Part shown: one piece after another, positions 61,710-64,000 of the stretch
How positions within the stretch are numbered: the first letter of the stretch is position 1
Layout: each line of letters starts with the position of its first letter
Source: UBA7359 sp038142205
Lineage (GTDB): Bacteria; Pseudomonadota; Gammaproteobacteria; Eutrophobiales; Eutrophobiaceae
Reading direction: 5' to 3'
Length of the DNA stretch: 64,000 bases
NCBI GenBank assembly: GCA_038142205.1
Contig: JAYQJO010000001.1
Span: 62,001 to 126,000, forward strand
Notes under the pieces: model-generated
The model's input: the letters and a program-made list of their open reading frames with translations, nothing else
The model's database searches: none
Told to the model about the DNA's origin: nothing
Program-made: the position numbers and the translations under genes

Positions 61710-63101
61710 ATGAAAACTATTTTAAGCCGATTATTTTCACGTCTTTTTTTATTATCATTAGCCTTTATTATACCTTCCGTTAATGCAGCTCTGCCAATCG
61801 AAGTAGAGGGAGAAGAATTACCAACGCTTGCGCCGATGCTGGAAAAAGTAACGCCGGGTGTTGTTAACATTGCTACAGAAGGGAAGGTTCAGTTACAGCA
61901 GAATCCGTTATTTAATGATCCGTTTTTCCGTCGTTATTATAATTTACCAAATCAACCGTTAGAACGTAAAACAAGTAGCCTTGGCTCAGGTGTTATTGTT
62001 GATGCAAAACGTGGATTAGTTTTAACCAATAATCATGTCATAGCCAATGCACATCAAATTACAGTAACCTTGCGTGATGGGCGTCAATTGGAAGCTCAAA
62101 TAGTAGGTACTGACCCGGAAACGGATGTAGCAGTGATTAAAATACCTGCTGATAACTTAACAGCTGTTAAAACAGCGAATTCAGAAAGTTTAAGAGTTGG
62201 TGATTTTGTTGTCGCAATTGGTAACCCTTTTGGGCTTGGGCAAACAGTGACTTCAGGAATTATCAGTGCTCTCGGACGTAGTGGTCTGGGTATTATGGGG
62301 GCAGATGGTTATGAAAATTTTATTCAAACAGATGCATCGATTAACCCTGGTAATTCAGGAGGTGCATTGGTTAACCTTCGCGGTGAATTAGCTGGCATTA
62401 ATACAGCTATTATTGCACCGAATGGTGGCGGTAATGTCGGTATTGGTTTAGCCATTCCTATTAATCTTGCTTTAAATATCATGGAACAGATTGTTGAAAC
62501 TGGTGAAGTTAAACGTGGCTTTCTTGGCGTTAGTATGCAGGACATGAGTCCGTCATTAGCCGAAGCCTTTGGTCTTAAAGATCAACAGGGCGCGATTGTT
62601 AATGAGGTTTTTGCTGGTTCACCCGCAGATAAAGCCGGATTGCGTGCTGGTGACATCGTTATTTCGACCGATGGTAAAAAGATTAAGGATTCGGCTGATT
62701 TAAGAAATCGTATCGGACTTTTACCTGTCGGAAAAAAAATTAAATTCAAGGTATTACGTGACGGTAAGGAAGCTGATTTTATTATTGAGGTTGATGAAAA
62801 TAGTCAAGCTGCAACGACACCCAAGGCATCAAATGAATTGTTAGAAGGAATAGCGGTTGCTGATATTGAACAAGGTGACCCGTATTATGGTCGTCTTGAA
62901 GGGGTTAGGGTCACGGGTATACAGCGCGGTAGTCTTGCCTGGCGTAGTGGATTAAGAGCAGGAGATGTGATTACTTCTGTTGATAAAGCACCGATTAAAG
63001 ACTTAAAACAGTTTTTGAAAGTCGTTGATAGAAAGAATGATTCTTTATTGTTAAGAATTATTCGAGGCAATGCAGCGACATTTCTTGTTTTGAAAAAATA
63101 A
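61710..63101 (+). CDS. degQ: Periplasmic serine protease DegQ/DegP (Do) family
   Basis: 463 residues with signal peptide (LFLLSLAFIIPSVNA). Trypsin-like domain with the full triad: His109 (LTNNHVIANA), Asp139 (DPETDVAVIKI), Ser216 (INPGNSGGAL). Two PDZ domains follow (about 260-350 and 380-460: GLRAGDIVISTDG and GLRAGDVITSVDK). No Q-linker Cys pair as in DegP, so DegQ-like is preferred. Degrades or refolds damaged envelope proteins. No sigma-E or sigma-32 promoter was recognised. Confidence 0.93.
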   Translation: MKTILSRLFSRLFLLSLAFIIPSVNAALPIEVEGEELPTLAPMLEKVTPGVVNIATEGKVQLQQNPLFNDPFFRRYYNLPNQPLERKTSSLGSGVIVDAKRGLVLTNNHVIANAHQITVTLRDGRQLEAQIVGTDPETDVAVIKIPADNLTAVKTANSESLRVGDFVVAIGNPFGLGQTVTSGIISALGRSGLGIMGADGYENFIQTDASINPGNSGGALVNLRGELAGINTAIIAPNGGGNVGIGLAIPINLALNIMEQIVETGEVKRGFLGVSMQDMSPSLAEAFGLKDQQGAIVNEVFAGSPADKAGLRAGDIVISTDGKKIKDSADLRNRIGLLPVGKKIKFKVLRDGKEADFIIEVDENSQAATTPKASNELLEGIAVADIEQGDPYYGRLEGVRVTGIQRGSLAWRSGLRAGDVITSVDKAPIKDLKQFLKVVDRKNDSLLLRIIRGNAATFLVLKK

Positions 63102-64000
63102 TTACTGTTCCAGATTGAAGCTGGCAATCGAACTCCTAATAAGTTCGATTGCTTTCTTTCTCGGAAAGGACCTTCGGTAAGCAATAATCACTTCTCGAGA
63201 AGGAACAGGATTATTGAAAGGTCGATATTCAAGTAAATTTTTTAAACCGCTTTCTGTTTTAGTTGATAAACTCGGTAATATTGTAATACCCACACCAGCG
63301 GCAACCATTTGTCTAATTGTTTCTATAGAACTACTTTCAAGCGACTTTTGAATTTTATTATTTTCACCTGTTGAGTTAATACAATTAGGGCAAAGTTCAA
63401 CAATTTGATCACGAAAGCAATTGCCTGATTTAAGTAATAACATCGTATCGTCTGATAAATCAGAGGGTTTTAATTTTTTCTTTTTAGTCAACGGGTGAGT
63501 AGCGGGTAATGCCACCTGAAAAGCTTCTTTGTAAAGTATTTCTGTTTCAATGCCCGGTTCTTCAAAAGGGTTTGAAAGAATCGCAACATCTATTTCTCCT
63601 GATTTTAATTTCAGCCCAAGATTCTTTGTGTAATCTTCTTCTATCAATAAAATAAGGTTAGGTGCTTTTTTATTTATCAGTGGAATAAGTTTTGGTAATA
63701 AATAAGGCCCAATCGTATAGATAACGCCGAGTCTTAATTCACCTTTTAACTGATCTTTATTCTGTTTGGCGATTTCTTTTAAGTTATTTGTTTCATTTAA
63801 AATGAGTGCAGCCTGCTTAACAATTTCCTTTCCAATCGGAGTAACAGAAATGTCATGTTGGTGTCGTTCAAATATACTGATACCGAGTTCTTCTTCTATT
63901 TTCTTTATCGCCACACTAAGCGTTGGTTGACTGACAAAGCAACTTTGTGCTGCTCTTCCAAAGTGAAGTTCTTTTGCAACAGCGACGATATAGCGAAATT
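63102..64000 (-). CDS. oxyR: LysR-family peroxide sensor OxyR, 5' end outside window
   Basis: About 299 residues are present; the frame is open through the right edge, with the HTH helix FGRAAQSCFVSQPTLSVAIKKIEEELGISIFERH just inside it. Effector domain: LGVIYTIGPYLLPKLIPLI, and the redox site GNCFRDQIVELCPNC, where the first two Cys correspond to E. coli OxyR Cys199 and Cys208. Activates antioxidant genes on disulfide formation. Convergent with degQ. Confidence 0.9.
   Translation of the reverse strand, partial: FRYIVAVAKELHFGRAAQSCFVSQPTLSVAIKKIEEELGISIFERHQHDISVTPIGKEIVKQAALILNETNNLKEIAKQNKDQLKGELRLGVIYTIGPYLLPKLIPLINKKAPNLILLIEEDYTKNLGLKLKSGEIDVAILSNPFEEPGIETEILYKEAFQVALPATHPLTKKKKLKPSDLSDDTMLLLKSGNCFRDQIVELCPNCINSTGENNKIQKSLESSSIETIRQMVAAGVGITILPSLSTKTESGLKNLLEYRPFNNPVPSREVIIAYRRSFPRKKAIELIRSSIASFNLEQ

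Noticed and set aside
1..64000. CRISPR arrays, complete insertion sequences, prophage genes, rRNA
   Set aside because: No regular repeat-spacer pattern, transposase, integrase, phage structural gene or rRNA sequence was seen.

Overview
The window reads as the chromosome of an AT-rich, respiring gammaproteobacterium. Supporting genes are dbpA, rhlE, uup, mltC, sprT, ppnN, ppnP, selO, rpsI-rplM, the ubiquinone gene coq7, an rnfC homologue, degQ and oxyR. Two perfect FNR/ANR-type boxes, two secreted c-type cytochromes, three c-di-GMP-related proteins and many outer-membrane proteins suggest a free-living, metabolically flexible cell that meets changing oxygen. The genus cannot be fixed from sequence alone.

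Layout. 1-5.4 kb: dbpA (cut by the left edge) with a NYN-domain gene, a SulP transporter-UspA pair, and rhlE. 5.7-11.9 kb: a plus-strand run with a YHYH protein, DUF3429, the lipocalin blc, a CDF metal exporter, mltC, a YchJ-like protein with an odd insertion, and ppnN. 12.3-22 kb: selO, yjbQ, an HD protein, the first FNR-box cytochrome, sprT-HIT-coiled coil-diguanylate cyclase, a GDSL esterase, a short RNase D, a rhodanese and a PLP enzyme. 22-28.7 kb: ppnP, yhiN, a beta-lactamase-fold hydrolase, slyD-HopJ, a Rap1a-like protein, the second FNR-box cytochrome, a second NYN protein, DUF2288 and a small phosphatase. 28.7-50.6 kb is more accessory: small orphan membrane proteins, an attC-like hairpin, unknown secreted proteins, a MerR regulator with 11-bp-spaced direct repeats, an orphan RnfC with a damaged Fe-S motif, a PP2C phosphatase, a Tsx-like barrel, a MASE1-GGDEF-EAL protein and an OprD-like porin.

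The most distinctive segment is 50.6-59.0 kb. Five genes (DUF1302 outer-membrane barrel, DUF1329 periplasmic carrier-like protein, membrane-anchored Ycf48-like propeller, MMPL/RND transporter, small NTF2-like exported protein) look like one trans-envelope system for a hydrophobic substrate. The block starts at an intact tRNA-Gln(CUG) and ends at a decayed piece of the same tRNA in the same orientation, so it may be an old tRNA-borne island. Inside it is a tandem array of about eight 17-19 bp units, several of them palindromic.

A second theme is broken reading frames: seven genes (fructosamine-kinase-like, uup, pilZ-like, alpha/beta hydrolase, tsx-like, GGDEF-EAL, coq7) carry eight lesions. 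Five are one-base length changes in homopolymer runs, and length arithmetic restores full-size proteins. This fits consensus errors, though real decay or slippage is possible. Two are clean in-frame stop codons. The right end returns to housekeeping genes: rpsI-rplM, coq7, an hsp20 gene with a textbook sigma-32 promoter, degQ, and oxyR (cut by the right edge).
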